DNA of 64,000 nt from Climacteris rufus (GCA_013398175.1 VZRZ01001071.1:1941089-2005088), one strand, 5' to 3'. Counted from the stretch's first letter, positions 12,001-27,733 are shown. Notes: a model not told the origin generated them from the sequence alone. A program made the numbers and translations.

Positions 12001-15000
12001 TGTTATGTACTGGTTATTTTCATGCTAGTCTCCCGACACTGTAAAAATTGTTTTCAAGCAATCACAACAGACACTGACCTTCATTGGTAAATTGTGGACA
12101 AAACAAAGGTTGTACTATTAGCTGCTCTAGTTTCATGTTACAGCAGTCTTAGTACTTAGCGTGTTTAGGAATTCCCTTGAAGCATTAGAGAATGGCTGAA
12201 ATCCTGGTCATACTGTAATCTGTTTAAAATCTCCTATTGGGATAATGTTACTTGGAGGGAGAAAAAGCAGCATGTACAGAATGGAGCTATTGCCTTCATG
12301 GGAACCATAGTTTTATGTCAAAAGTTTTAAGTCAGACATGTGCCAAGCTTAGATTAAGCAGTTTTAAGAGTATAGTTTTAAACTAAAAATATTCTCTATA
12401 TAAGTATGTGTAATGCATTGTAATATAACTCAGGTGGGATCATTAACTTGATAAATAAAACTTCCCTCAGTACCCATCAGTTGCATGTGCTGGTTTTTTT
12501 ACCAGTTACACTGCTTGGAAGCCCTGCTTCTGTACTTGAATCTGTATCCTAACTGTTTTACAAACAAGTGATGATCTCATCTGTTCTCTAGACTTAGAGG
12601 CAGTTAGTTGTTAGTGAGCTCACTCAGAGTTTGGAGCAGATAAACTTCTCCCAAACACTCTCCATATGCTGTGGCTAGATTTCCTTTTATCTCAGCAAGC
12701 TTAGTAGTTGTGAGCTGCCCTGTAATCTGCAGAAGAGACATATCCTGTGAGTTTCCAGTGGGGGAAACAAACTGAACAAACCACCATCAAACTTACCCAC
12801 CAGTTCCAAATATTAATATTAGGGAATTTTAGAGTTATGCACATAAGAGCAAGGAAAAAACAAGTTTTTAAGAAAAATGTATATAACCAATCAACATTGA
12901 AATACTCCTAGGCTGAATAAAGGTCTGAATGATAATTTGAATAGTTCGTCTTTCAGCAAAAATGAAAGACTGTATCTGAGCCATGGAGAATTGTTCTAAA
13001 TGTGATTGTCAGTCGGATCAAGAAAAAGACTCCTGAGAGCAAACTGTCCTCAGTCTTCTGTTTTAAATTAAGAATTTATCTTGAGTAACTTTGCAGACTT
13101 AGAGCATCCTGCAGCATGATCCAGGCCGTTATAGTTCTGACCCTGTGCCTATGTGAGATTTTTTTTACTTTATATAAGCACATTACTGTTGTCATGGGAA
13201 CTGTAACATTGGACTTCCTGTCTGTTGTTTGCAATCTTGGAATTGCACTGGGTGGCTTGTGTATGTGAATGTATATATTTTCAAGGGAAAAAAATGTTAT
13301 TTCATGAACATTCAGAATATTTCCTTTTTATGAAATTAACTTGTAGTCTGGGTTACCTATGTGTCCTTTTGAAGCTTACCTTACTCAAAATACAGTTAGG
13401 GAGAACTACAAGAGTGCAAAACCTTTTGCTACATGAACATTTCACTGAGATGATGTGATTTGCCATCAGCATAAGGGAGGCTTTGGTCTATTCACACCAT
13501 GTCACTCAACAGGGTTGAGGCTGTAGAAAAGATAGAGGTTATCAATAAGCATGAAGTATAACATGGATCATATTTAACAGCAGTGTATTGGTTTTCTTAT
13601 TCTCTGTTAGTCCAGAAATAGAGGGGTTTCGTTTTTTTTCTCTTTTTTCCTTAACCAACAGGTTGTGGATGGACTTTTGTAATAATTTGAATGCTTCTTT
13701 TGAGCAACAAAATTCTTTCATCTTTAGCAGGCATTTGTGAATCACTGTGTATGTAATTAAGCTTTCAGAGCGTTTCTTTGCCATTGGTTTATAAAAGCTG
13801 CAAATCTAGCCTTTGTAAATGATGATCAGTTTTGACTCATTTTTTTTTAGTTTTGAATAAATTATTTTCTCATCACACTTTAGTTTTGACCAGCTGTTTC
13901 CTGTTTTTCCTCCCAGTGGTTCAACTGCAAAGGAGATAAATGCACCAATGGTTTCTTTCAGAATTAAAACTACCTTTATAAACTTATGTAAAACAAATAT
14001 GTTGGACACCATTACAAATATAAAGTGATGCTGAAATTCAAAAGATAAAGTATTGTTTGCAGTATCTAGATGTTTCATATATTACAGAGCTTTTACTACG
14101 CCAGGAACTCACTTGATGTAGAAAAATTAATCCAGCATCGGAAACACCAGGGTGAAACTTTGTGTGGGGAATTTGGGTGTGTGTGATGGAATTTTTCAGG
14201 CAGTTCCAAGTTTTTGTGTTTGCATGAGAATATTTTGATTTATCTGATATATGATCTACACAATGAACTGTCCATTACATCATATATGTCCTTTTCTGCC
14301 ACACCATTCCCCCTCCTCCCCCCATTTCTGGACTGCTTTGGATAGGTGATATGCTCATTTTTGTAATTATACAAATGACTTTGGTATTTTGGAACTGAGT
14401 TTGTATGTATATCTTTTCAGAATAAAGCAAGGCTGGGGTATCAGGGAAGACAGGGAATAGTTGGTGTATTACCTGTCTGTCTGTTAGGACTGGCTTGTGC
14501 AGTACACTGTTTCTTTTTTGTTCATGGTGAACTTACTCCATATCCACATAGACAGCAGCTGTGTTTTGTCCTGGCTTCAGACATCTTTCTTCAGGATCTT
14601 TAAATTACTTGATTACTAAGCTAAAAGGTGTTTATATAGATAGTAATGAAAATATTGTCCCCTGTATTCAGATTTGAGGTCATTACTGTGTAAAATTGTG
14701 GACGGATCACCTGTTGCCACTTCTTTTTTTGTTCTAGTCTAGTAGGCTCTTCTGTGGCATTCAGCCTCACCTGTTCCTTGCACTATTTTAGTCATCTCTG
14801 GGACCTAAATGGTCAGATTTTATTTAATCTGCACCCTCTGCCATGATAGAAAAGCACGTAATCAGAGATAGTTGATAGTATGTCCAGTCCCATGGCTAAT
14901 CCCCTGGATTGAGAGCTTTAAATATTCCTTAGCTCTTACATCACTGAGTTTCTTATCAGTGAGTAGCTGAGGAAGAACTGGGTCTTTAGTGAAGGACCCA

Positions 15001-15059
15001 GCTCCAGAACCTAAGAGCATGCATTTGCTCCCCTGGACAAGGTGCCTCAACTATTTTTT

Positions 15060-15570
15060 ATATTTGCCCATTTATAAGCCTTATTCCATTCCATTTTAAG
15101 GGCTTTGCAATCTTCTACACATGCCAGCCTTAATAGCATTTACCTCAGGATGTCGTCCAGCTATTGCCATTTGAAAAAGATTTCCTCCTGCAACTTGCAC
15201 TCTCTTAATTTCCCTGTGGCTTTTCCAGGCTCCTTCTCCCCAGGTTCCTTTTGGTTGATGACTCTAAGATCTGCTCTCTCTAGACTTCCTGACCTTGGAA
15301 ATCTCAATGGCAATTCTCATTAAATTCAGTGATGGAAAGCATTTTCCTCTCTCCCTTGAAAATTCTAGCTTGGCTTCTCCTAACTAGCTTGGCTCTTTTT
15401 ACTTCAAGCCTATAGAGAAGCCCTCTGTTCTTGTCCCCTAGTGCCATTCTTGAACTTACACTCACCTTGCTTACTGTTCCCTACACTGGTGGTCTTCATG
15501 GAGTCTCCTTTGTCCTTCAGTCTTTTATAGAAAGAAGAACCTTCCCAATATGTTTCCCTTTAGGTCTCTT
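15060..15570. other. Pyrimidine-biased intronic segment, unrecognised
   Basis: About 500 bases have strong C+T enrichment on the + strand, with repeated ctt, tcc and ctcc words and no long purine runs. A 72-codon open frame at 15105-15323 has no recognisable features. The strand bias could reflect an old insertion or local mutational asymmetry. I cannot name a repeat family. Confidence 0.3.
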
Positions 15571-18500
15571 CTATTAGACAGTGCTGCTTCATAGTATTCA
15601 CAATCTACTCTTCAGCCGAGTCTAATAGTTAAGGCTGAAATGCCTTCTTCATGCAATTGTGTGGTCTTAATGGACATTCCTGCTTCTATTAGCCTTAAGT
15701 CCAGCTTTGTGGAGCTCATATAAATTCACATGTGGCATCTATTCCATTTTTAGCTATTATATTTCAGTTTAGATTTTTATTTTGTCCTTTTTCTTTCCAT
15801 GTTCTTTTTGGGGATTTTTTTTTTCATGTGAAGGTTAGTAAACAGTATTCAAACTTTACATTGGGTGATTGATATGCAAGTGGTTGTACTATTACACATT
15901 TAGACTGCAATTGGCTTTCCAAAAGTGCTGGTATTTTTGGCTAAAGTTAAATCAAACTATCATAGAGCATAGTGTATTTGTAAGGGGTTTTTTTCTACTG
16001 TACTCATCAGGACAAAAGTAGTATTTGCTAATTACTATTTATATTAGGCATTAATGGGCAGATTCCTCTGATCCTTGCTGCATTTAAATTTCACCAGTCT
16101 GGAAAAAAACACAAGGAAAACAACAGCCAAGATGAAAGCAAATTCACAGGACGTACCCATGTGGTTGTGAATCAGTGGATCCGAAAGAACAAAGATCTAA
16201 AAAGTCCTTTTTTTCATTAAGTAAAAGACATGGAAATTGATTTAACAGTAGTGGGCGAATTTGCTAATGAGATATGAAAGGTAGTTAACTGAAAGAACTA
16301 ATGAAAAGGAGCCAGTGTTCTATGAAAAACTTGGAAGGAAGAGAAAAGAGATAGTTGACAAAGCGTCCTTTGAGTTTTGGGACTTGAAAAATGTAGAGAA
16401 CAAAAACCAACAAAATCTTGTTTTCAGACCTAAGCAGAACTAATAGTTTTGCTGGTTTTCAGTGTGACTAAGACATGTAAACTGGTGTTAGTGCTATCAA
16501 GATGGTTAAATACAAAGGTTGCACTTTCAAGTAGAAATATAAAGAAAATTAATAGAATTTGGGGAGAGATAACTAGTAATCATTTGGTTTTTAAAAATTG
16601 ACACACTTTGGCAAGGCTTGATGTGACAAGGCCAAGCATGTGTGCCAGGGCTCAGTGGGTAGGCAGTTTTACTAGCTTCTTGAGCTTTTAATTAGATGAT
16701 ATTTTATAGTTTTGGGGTTTTTTTCTCAACAATATCTCTGCTATGGAAAGTATCTGATAAAAATAATATGCTTTTTAAAAAATGGTTGTTAGCTTACAAA
16801 AAATCAGATCTGCAAGAAGAGTTACTGAGTCTCAAGTTTGATTAAAATTGTTTTCGAATTCTTACCTGGTTAACAAATAAAATTAAATAATAAAATATAA
16901 TGAAGCTTAATTTTGGAAAACTTAGAATAACAAAATTTCTTAGAAGACATAGCATAGAAGACATGAGACACAGCAGAAAATTTAACACTGCTGCTGCTAC
17001 TTTGGGTCTCTATGCTTTCCAGAGACTTACAGACTTCCACCTTTCTCTCAGAGACGAGCAGAGCTTTCAAATTTATCTTGTTCATATATTACCATTGTCA
17101 CAGTAGCAGCAGTACTTGAGCACATACAAGAAGAGCCCTGTGAGCATTTTCTCATCATTCTGTGGTCTAACTTATGTCTCTACCCCAGCCATGTCCATAT
17201 TGACCTTTTTTATTGCCTTCCTCTCCCCCCACCCTATAATCTTTAACATAGCTACCTTTCAATTTAAGATTTTAAATTGCTGCTGCCTTAGCTATGATCT
17301 TTTTGGCAGGCATTATGACTTCTTTCAACACTGTGAGTGGCCCGAGGGTGTTGAAGCCGAGGATCCAATGCCACTAAAACTGGTTTTCTGAAACCTTGCT
17401 GAGCTGGGGAGTTACTGCACGGCCTTCCTTGCACACACTCCACATCCACCATTTAATGTTCACATTTAAATGGGATTAAGAAAAATGCTGTTCCTCCTAT
17501 TAGCATACCTTATGTCTCAGGCTTGAATCACAACACAGAACATCTGTTTGTGCCTGTGTCAGCTCCAGCTGCTTGGGAGGGAATCCCACAGCTGTACCAG
17601 GGAGCTAAAGCAGCTGCTAGGTGAGCAGGGGCTGGATAGCACAGCATGCTTGCAGGATAGTAAAACAAGTTTCAAGGTTTACAGATACTTTAAAAAAAAA
17701 AAACAACAAACCTTGCCATGTAATTAGGCCAAGATATTAAGATATTAAAGTCTTCAAGACCCCTTAAGCCTGGGAAAAAAACTTAATGATTTGTCAAGAT
17801 TACCATTGTGGGATAATAAATAGTTTGGGATATGTTTTTCTAAAATAGATTAATCATTATTTTGTAATGTGGAAAACTGTATTATTTTCTCTTCTAGATG
17901 TTTGCCTCATTGTGATTTTTTTTTCAAGAAGAAAGGTTCATAAAATAGATTGAGCACTGACAAGATATTAACTAGAAATTTGAAACAACACCGATTTTGA
18001 AAGATGGCAGTGTTGTTGACACTGAACATTCTGCAGTACTTGTCTAGTTTTTAACTTTGTAAGCAAACAAGCAGTATAGGCAAGTCACTGATACCAGTTT
18101 TTCTCTAGCACAAAAGATAAGTACTTATTGAAGTATTTTACCTGATTTTCTCTTTTATCTGATCTTCTGTAGTTAGAGGACCTCCAGATTAGTACGTCCA
18201 GCAGTTGATCCTCTGCATTGATTAACATAAGACTTAGGTAAGAATGAAGGGTATGCAAAATTATATTTTGTGTGTCCTGCCTGAGTCACCTTTGATCATA
18301 GAATTTGCTTGGATCAAATGATTCTAGGACCATTAGACTTTTTACATCCCCAGTTCAAAGGCTGTTTGCTAATTGATGCAAGTTGCTAATATCCAACTAG
18401 CTGTTGTCATGCTGTCCAACAGCATGTGCCTTTGACTTAGCCTAATACCATGGACAGATGCAATTGGTCTGACTGACATCAGCCAAAGAAAGCATGAAGG

Positions 18501-21500
18501 TTTGAACTATTGCTTGTCAGAGTTGATGCCCCAAAATGGGAGGGAGATGTACTGAGAAAGCTTTGTTTGTACAGTAATTCTCATTATACTTGTCTGAAGG
18601 TAGAATTTAGTACCATTCAGAAAAATTGCAGCCAAAATGGTGTATTTAAAGTAGACACAGAAAATTCCTAGTTAGGTTACTGGATAAAACTATCACAATT
18701 TTCAAGATGCCAAATGACTTGCGTTTCTCATAATCAGACCAGCAAGAGTGAGAAGCCATAGGGATTTACAGGTTTGAATTTAGGAATCCAATTTGAAAAT
18801 TTGGGCTTAAGTTCCACTGAAACATTCTCTGAAAGTACTGAGAGGGTTTCTGCATAACTGTCACCACTGATCTCCACTGAGACTTGGTTTGGATGCATAT
18901 ATATGTGCACATACATATATAATTAGACCATGAGTAACTGTGAATATGTGATGTGATACCCGTGTTGATAAAATCTTTGTCTTGCTGCAGTCCTTTTGAC
19001 AATAAGACTTCATTAGAGAAGAATCCTTATACTATATTTATGCTGACCCAGATATCTACAAGGATAGTTTTACAGGTATAACTTTCCTGATAGAACTGTA
19101 TTAGCATCTCCTTGCTAGGAGAGGAAAGGCTAAGGTTTCAAAACCACTCGTAGATGGGCTGTGTATATTAAGTGTGGAAATTAACTCATTTTTCCATACT
19201 GTGGTTACAGCACATATATTTTCATTTGTTGAAATGGTATAGATACTAATATGTTATTGAGATTTGTGCATTACAAGAAAAAGAAACGGAAAATCTGAAC
19301 TTTGCACCTGTCATTGAAGTTTTACTATATTTGAAGCAAGATGTGAGGCTTATGCCATCTGGTGGATAGAATAATACATACAGTTTTACTGGTAATCTTG
19401 ATATATTTTCTCTGTATTATCACTTTTAATTGGCATGGGTGGATATGTCTTTAGTCGGAAGGAAAGGGAAAAAACCTGAAAACTGAATTTGAGGCAAAAT
19501 GGAATTCCAAACTTGTCATTGGTGTTTGATTAGACAACTGGATGCTTGGGGAAAAAACCTCCAAAGCCCAAATGGAAACAAAACCATTTCCCTCAGTTCA
19601 AATATTAATTCTAAGTATTTAAAATTGTGTACCTATTAGTCAAAGATCTTATCTGATAGACCTTTCTGCAACCTCTGCCTTATTGCAGATGTGTTTGCCA
19701 TGATCCTTGCAGAGAGATTGGATAGTGCTCTATGTCTGCACTGACAGGGCAGGTGAGACTGGGGCAGCCTTTGAGAGCCTGTAGGCCCATGTCTTACAGC
19801 AGCGTTCAGGTGCCTTTGCCTGCAGGTCAGAATTCCATTTTGCCACTCATTTGGATCAGTTTCACTCAATACCATTTTGTACAGAAAGCCATGCTTCTAA
19901 AAATGTTGGATTGCCAGATGTGAATGCAGATGTGACTTGACTATTTTAAAAACCTAGATTAGGCAGATGCAGTAAAGAGCATGGTCACTATTAAATTTGT
20001 GTCTTTTCACACTATGCTACAGGAGTGCATGACTTCATGATACATATTTCAGGACAGTTTATGGAGTAGCCATAGCATATACGAAAGACATTATGAAGTA
20101 ATGTCTTCCATTATTTTGTAATATGCTAAGAGTAAGTTTAGAAAAAAATAATTTTAGATATTTGGTTTGATCATTCTTTAGATGAAGTGGTTCATAATGT
20201 TTTTCATACTGTGATTTACTACAGACTGGATCAAATAAAAACAAGTTTGGAAAGGAACAAACTATTCAAATACCTTGTGATCAATAAGTGTGAAACAGAA
20301 TTGTCATCACCATGTTGTGTCATTGTTCCACTAGCTAATGAAAAGTCATGGAAAGAGCTGAAATATAACACAATGGAAAAAACAGGTGATGCTATTGCTT
20401 CCACATGCTCTTTATTTCACAGAGCTAGTTCAGGTGTCTGCACTGTGCTGCACCACATTCACAGTTCTGGAGGTTTATTAGTTCAGTCATGGTGCACAAA
20501 CAAGAGGGAGATTTAATTGCACATGGAAGCATTCATGGCTGGTTTCATTACTGGAAGTAACTGACTACTTTAGAAATATGTTTTAAAATTCTTCTTGACA
20601 ATAAATTTGCTTAGAGTAGGCTCAACAGACTTACTCTAGTTACTGAGTGACTCCAAACTTCATGGCTGTTCTTGTTATTCTTGTAAGTAATTTATTTATC
20701 AACATTCAAAGATAAATAATGTTTAAAAATACAGTAGAACAAGTGTTCACATTATTTGAAAAAATTAGAGTTGAAATGTTGTTTTCACTGTGGTTTAACA
20801 GAGCTTCTTTCTCAACTAAGCTGATTTGGCACTTTTTTGTGTCAAATATTTTACGAAGGAAGAGGATTTACAAGCTCACCCCCCTTTTAACTGTTTCACT
20901 GGTTGGGAAACACATTCACTGGAACACTGCTAAAATGTTTACAGGTTTATACTTCACATGGTCTGCACTCTTGCAGAAGCATATGTATACTCTATTGGGA
21001 GTAAATTCTCTGTTTTGTACTATGAATCTTACTGTGTCTAAAATGTTTTCTATGATTATTTGCCCTCAGAAAGTCCACAGCACTTCAAAAGGTTCAAGAA
21101 ACACTGGTGTCTAAAGATGCTTTGAAAAGATCCTTTCTCATAAAACAGGTGCCGCTGTTTTCTTCCCATAAAATTCTGAATTACTTTTATCGTATTATTT
21201 TTTTTTTTAAAGTATTCTTCCCAATCTACTTGGATCATGGTCAGCCAAAGGAAAAGGGAAGCAGAATGATTTGGGGAGGGAGTGTGTTTATGATATTTAA
21301 AAGGTATTCAAGGATTCCTTCAGACAATTTGTGGTGAAGACCTCCTCCACTCTAATTGTAGAAGTGGGCAGGAATGTCCTTGTTTTCGTTCCCAACTTCG
21401 GAGTGGAGTTAGAGAGGCAGGTCTTTTTCCACCCAGTGGGACCAAGCAGAAGAGTTAGGTCTTTTCGCAGGCTTTGCAGTGTCATGTAGGTCAATTGGCC

Positions 21501-24500
21501 TGGATCCCACATTTTATTTAGGGGAATGAGGTCCATGATTTGTATGTCAGCCCTCAGGCTTCTGGGATCCATCCTTTTGCTAGCTTGGGAATGCTCACAA
21601 AATGGTTTAAGGTTGAGTTTTGGTGTTTTGCTGACTTTCTTCTACAAACCAGACAAAATAATCTTTTCCTGAGGTGAATTTGTCCATCAGGAAGCCAACC
21701 TTCCTGGCTTTTTGTGCTTATTTGGCTTGAACAGAGATAGTATTTTCTCTTGGATGGTCTTATGTCATGATAGTTATGTTTATGTGAATATAAACAAAAA
21801 GAAGTTTTATTTTGAGCAAATTATCTTAATATAAAAGATTTATTCAGTTTGCTTTGTGTTGTTGATTAAAATGTCCTTTGCGTTCACATATATATTTGAA
21901 AACATTTAAAATTCTGTATCTAGTAAAATGTTGCTCTTGGCAAAATGATGAAAAGAAACATTTTTTCATGTAAAGAACAGTACAAACACTAAATATAAAG
22001 TATATGAAGTATAAAAGAACAATTTAAAATTACATTCTTTTTCAATCTTCACTGCTATGTATTGCAAACAAGTTTAGGCTTTAAAGTTAGTCAAGCCTCA
22101 GTACAGCCTGTGAATTTAAAAAAATGGAATATCACTCCTTCATCTCTTCACTAGCAGCTTTTTAAATCAGATTCCTTGTTGAAAAAAACCAATTGTCCAT
22201 TTTGCTTTCTACTACTTGAATAAGATTGTGGGCAAAGCTTGGGTAAAGCTTTTTTGCTTCTTTATGCTATTGTCATGGCTATAAAAAACAATTTTCCTAC
22301 CAGTAGGTGGAATCAGATGAGAATCTTAACTATTAAAAACAGCATGTAGCTTTATTTTCTGATGCAGCCAAAAGAAATCATCTGAGTAGCTCCAGTTTTG
22401 AAGTTCACGGATAATAGCAGCTTTCTAAAAACTACTTAGCTCATAATAATACAAATGAGATTAATAGTAAGTTATTATTTATGTAAGAATAGTATGACTT
22501 TGACACTGCATGCACTTTTGGAAAGTACTTCTGGGTAGGTAAAAAATGATTTCTTCTTACATGACATTTACCAGTGTCAGATTAAAACCTTTTCCTGAAT
22601 GGCTTCTTACAGTCATAATCTTTATTATTGTTGTTTGGGTTTTTTTTTCGCAATTCCTGTGAAAGAAAATTCTACTATTTGTTAATATCCATAACTGTTC
22701 AATAGGCAGTTTCTTCCGAGTAACTTTTTAATAGAAATTTAGGATTAAAAATCTTCAAATTACAAATACTGATCTGTATGATATCAAAAGAATATGGTGC
22801 CAAAAATTAACGAACATCTGGGCTTTGTAGATACTATTTTAGAAAATAATTCTTACCATCTTTCCCATTTTCTAGTATTAGATTTATTCTCAGACCTCTT
22901 ATAAAGAAAGTTGGCAGTATAATTTCTTTTATATGTCTTAGAAGCATTCATAAGAAAAAGGAAATAAAGATTTCCTGGTTATGTTGCATGTATAAAGTTT
23001 TGGCAGTGTTAACTCTCTGTTAGTTTTATGTATAATTAAGGTAACACAGTTGTCATATATTCGTATCTCTTCTGAAAGATCTGAGTTTGTGCACAAAATC
23101 AATCTAAGAGTGACTGATTCATACACGTTTATCTTTACCCAGCTGACTGAAAGAGATATGGAATCCTTTGGAATGCAGAGGCAGTAGACAAAGGTTTATC
23201 CAGTTTTGTAATTGTGGCAGCTGAAGGAGAGCTGTTCAGCAAAGAGCAAGACACTGAAGATGGAAGTTACAGATTTTCCTTCAGATTCTTCCTCTGAATA
23301 GTTTTCATCTTGGATATATTATTTACATACTTACTTTTTTCCTGTTTGCTGTATATATAAAACTATTGAAGTATTATGTACTGATATTGGGGTAGAGGTT
23401 GTTCTCCTCGTGGGTGTTTTGGAAAGTAAGAGAAAATATTCACCCACCCAGTACTTGTAAAACTTTTCAATAAACTTTAAAAATTAGGGATTATACAGGA
23501 AAGAAAATGTTAAGGTCTTTAGTGATGGTCAACGCAGACTTTCCAGTCGGTCTTTGGCAGGTATAAAAAGTGAAAGTTAGGCTTCAGTCTGTTTTTATTA
23601 ATTCTGCTAAAATGGTCTCCTGAATTTTTGCCTTCCTTCCTTCTTTACTGGTGTAATTTTATGTGCTGGAGAGTTCCCATGTATGTTCTTGGAGGAAATA
23701 ATTTTTCATGGGAATGTTATACTTCTTTCACCGAGGAGAAGCTTTCCAGGGATGGTTTGGATCAAATCATACAGAATATTTGTGATGAAAAGCATAACTT
23801 ACTGGATTCAAAATGCATCTCACACTTTCTCAGTGAAAGGACTGGGATGTTTAATGTATTGCAAATGCATGTCTTGGTACAGACACGGGTTCCAAAATGT
23901 CTAAGAAACTAAAGCCCTTTGGGACAAACCTACACAGACAAATTCATGAAAGGTATGTAACTTGTAACACCAGAGTTCTGCATCTGGGTTTTTCTGCTTT
24001 GGGACAGACTTGCCAAGCAGACCAAAGGGGATATGTTGGCTGTTGTCTTCATTTTTTTTTCCCAGTCTGTATACTGTAGTATGACTCCTTGCAGATATGT
24101 GCTCTCTCCAGTTGCATTCAGACAGAGAAGCAGAAATACAATGAGATATGTATTTAAAGAGTTGTAGGAAATACAGAGTTTGCTTCTGTTCCATAGCACA
24201 AAGTTTCTGTTCTTTGCAATGTCAAAGAAGGTCACTGTGAAATTAAAGTTATTTTGGAATTGACAGACTCCTAATTAAGAGGTCATAGTCTTCTGCAGAG
24301 ATGTTTTTGTTCTCCTTGGAAGGCAAACAAAGCTAAGTAATAGTGCAGCTTCACCTTTTTGTCAAGAAAGTCCTGCAGCTGGGGACATCATCACCTTCTC
24401 TAAAAGCAGGTTGTACCATTTATGACTCGTGCTGGCACAATAAACTCTCAACTCTCATGTCTCAGGCATTTTGTAGTGGTTTGTTTACCTAAAATTCCTT

Positions 24501-27500
24501 GACATTATTGAGAAAACATTGCTTTTCTTCCTTGGACTGAAAGAACAACAAACAACAAAAAAGCTGTTGATGTGGGTTGGAGGGAACAGTGTTGTTCATC
24601 TGCTGGATTCCACAGATGAATGGAATCTCTTGTAAATGCTATTAGGTCCATATGTTATGGCACTGGAAAATGCATGAAGAGTGTATTTGACATTGGGAAA
24701 AGCATTTGGTTTTCTTGATGACCCTGTGCTAGGATGAAGAGAGCAAGGATGTCTTATTGGTGCCTGACTCCTGACTGGTTTAGTCATATCAATACTTATC
24801 TCATGTCCTGCATGTGATATAGGAGTTCCTGGTGAGATCTTAGAAATACTCAGGCCTGACAACATAAATGAATGTAGACTTGTCAACTGCCTCCTCTCAG
24901 TCCTTCCTCTTTTTTTTTTTTTTCCCCCTAGGGAGGCACTTTGTTTGTCAATTTGTTTGTGCAGTTAGTTTGACAAGCTTGCTTGCATAGCAAATAATAT
25001 GTTCAGGACCATGGGGACATGATGATCTTAAATTGAACTGATAGAGAGCATTACCAAACTATACATGGGATTTAGATACGATTTTATTCTTCTACACAAA
25101 CTCTTAAGTCCCCAAAGAGGAAAGAGAATTTAATTGTTTATCTGCCAGTAATGCACTTAAATTGTATTTGAATAAATCTGTTAGATTGTTGTTTTGTTGG
25201 GTCTGCCAAGAACAGATTTGCTGTCTTGAAGTATTTATTTGCAGAGTGGATCATGCTGCACATTAAAGAAGCTTAAAAGAGGAAAGCAGTTTTTGTGCTG
25301 GATGGTATCAGGGTTCACGCTGTTTGGATAATGATGTGGTCATAGGCATTTAGAATGAAGATTTTATTATGGACATCAGGAGTTAGGAATTTTCAGTTCC
25401 AATTATATATTTTGTTCGGGTGCTTTGTTCTAAATTCTCAAAGAACCTTTTTGAGACATGTGTAGAGTAGTAGCTATGAAAGAATGTGAACCTTAGGAGC
25501 ATACAGTATACATAGGTAAGTCCACAGATTAGAGAGCTGCTTAGCTAAATCCATTACATATTTTAAGCTTTTTTTTCCAATTATCTTCTTTCAAAACCAT
25601 TTTGCTAAGAATGCATTAATGTTTGCTTTAAAATGTCCATATACTTGAAAATGTCAATAGGTTATGAACTAAATGCCCACTGATGCTTACCAGCAAACTT
25701 CAGGTTTATCTCGGAATAGACTTTTTTGTAGTTAAGAAAAGCAATTAAAACTACTTGTCTGAATGTTATTATATTCACTCATTATATTATATTTTCTTCA
25801 TTCAGAACAATAGTTGTTCTCCTACTTCACAGTGGAAATAGAAGCTGCCACTGAGATTGGAATGGATGTAGTAAAGATGAGCATCTTTTCATTGATAATC
25901 TCCCACTAAAAGTGGGGCTACCTGTTGTGCAGAAAGTGGTTTTGCTGAAATAAAGGAACAGGCTTGTCATCTAACATGGCCATTTTTTTAAATATTAGCA
26001 GGTAGGGCATCTATGTTTCTCTCTGTTTCCAGTAAAGCATTTGGCAGGCCAGCTAAGGAAGAATAGCTGCATTTTGTAATTTGTAGTTTCAAAACATGCA
26101 TAATGGTAGGGGTTTTCTTTGAGGAGCTGATCTGTGTTGCAAACCTCAGTGTGGTTAGAAGTGTATTCAACATGTTTTCTATAGGAGAGGTATCTTTAAA
26201 TATTTGTATGATATGTCTCTATCAAAGAGTCTAGATTTTGACAGATGCATTTCAACAAGAGTTAATCAGTGGTAAGAAAATAGAAAGCGGAGTGTATGTA
26301 CCTACTGTGGTGATGTTCTGTGCAGAAACACACTCATTATTGGGCAGAAAATAGGGAAGAAGAGATTGCATCTGTTCCTCTCACTGATTACCTATATGGA
26401 CTCTCCTTCCAGCATAGTTTTTTCTGTTGCGCCTTTGCTCAAAAGTGGTTGATTCATCTCTAGTTCCAAAATGTGCAATGAATTTGGTATATATGGCAGA
26501 GGTGTTTACCCTGTTCTTTTCATGCTCAGGAATTCCAAGGGATTTCCTTCTAGTCACAAATCAGTATGGGAAAAATTAACCAAATTTTAGAATATCCTAA
26601 AGTCGTTGCGCTTTGTCAATCAAAAGTACATTTTCCCTGAATATAACTGCTATGCTATTTCTTCTGGCTTCCAGCACTTGTGAAAACAAACCACAAATTG
26701 GTATTAGAGAATTTGGGTACTAAAGCACATGTTAAAATATCAAAGCAATACCAGAAAATCAGTGATTAGAGTTAGACCAATAATTTTTTCTGAAGAAAAG
26801 TTCTTCACATGTAGTTCTTGTATGATATTTCATTACTTTTAGTGACAGGAAAGATTCTGTAGAAAAATATATCAAATGTATTCCAAAAGGTTTTATTCAA
26901 CAAAAGCATGCATATGAAATTGCACTTCCTTCATTTTTGGAACAGTGAGAAAACTGTATTGTAATGCCAGAGTCTACAATACTTAAAATATATGTTCTAA
27001 TGTACTGGTCTTTGGGGTGTTTAATGACAAGGTATTGTGAAGTTTTGTAAATTTTTTTTGTAGACCTCAGCTATTTTCTAGGATTTTTGCATTACTTGCC
27101 CAGGTGATGTTGCATTTAATGTTGGTAGTACTGATAAATACAATAATATTAAAACACTCATTATAGTTTTTTTCAGAAATCGTATCTGTTTTCTGTGAAC
27201 ATTATAGTCTCTGCCATGTGCCCTTTTTCTGTACTTTTTGCTGTTAATCGTTGTAAGAGAATACTGAATGAATCTATCAGGTTTTACTAATAGTTGGATG
27301 TTTTGCATGCTTTTTACTTTCCCAGCATCCTAGCATGCAACTGTAGCACATGTTTTAAGAGTTTTTCTACTGTGTTAGTGTTTCCATAACTGTAAGGGAA
27401 GGTATCATAAAGACAGTGTGTTAGTTAAAAGCGATTCAGAAGGTATGCAGCTCTCACATTTACTTCACACTTCCTACTAGTCAGTGGCTCTTCAAAACTT

Positions 27501-27506
27501 CTGCTA

Positions 27507-27733
27507 AATGCTAAATTTATCTGAAAGCACCACCTTGGACTCTTGGTATTGTATGAATTTATAGAAAAAATAAATTTACAATGCCAGCAATTAAGCAATT
27601 CTTAAAATGTATTTATAAATACAGAAAATAAGGTCACTGGCATGATGTAAACTTACTATAAGTAAAATTAAAATAATTCTTCCCACATTAGATTTCTCAT
27701 CTCTAAGCTATTAATACAATCATATTACTGCAG
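27507..27733 (+). repeat. Left arm of a long near-perfect inverted repeat
   Basis: This arm of 227 bases runs from aatgctaaatttatctgaaa to catattactgcag. Its reverse complement appears at 28395-28622. By eye the arms differ at two adjacent positions (caccacc versus cactgcc) and by one base in an A/T run (6 versus 7), about 99% identity. Similarity stops abruptly at both arm ends. The arm is AT-rich and has no recognised repeat family or coding content. Confidence 0.97.
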
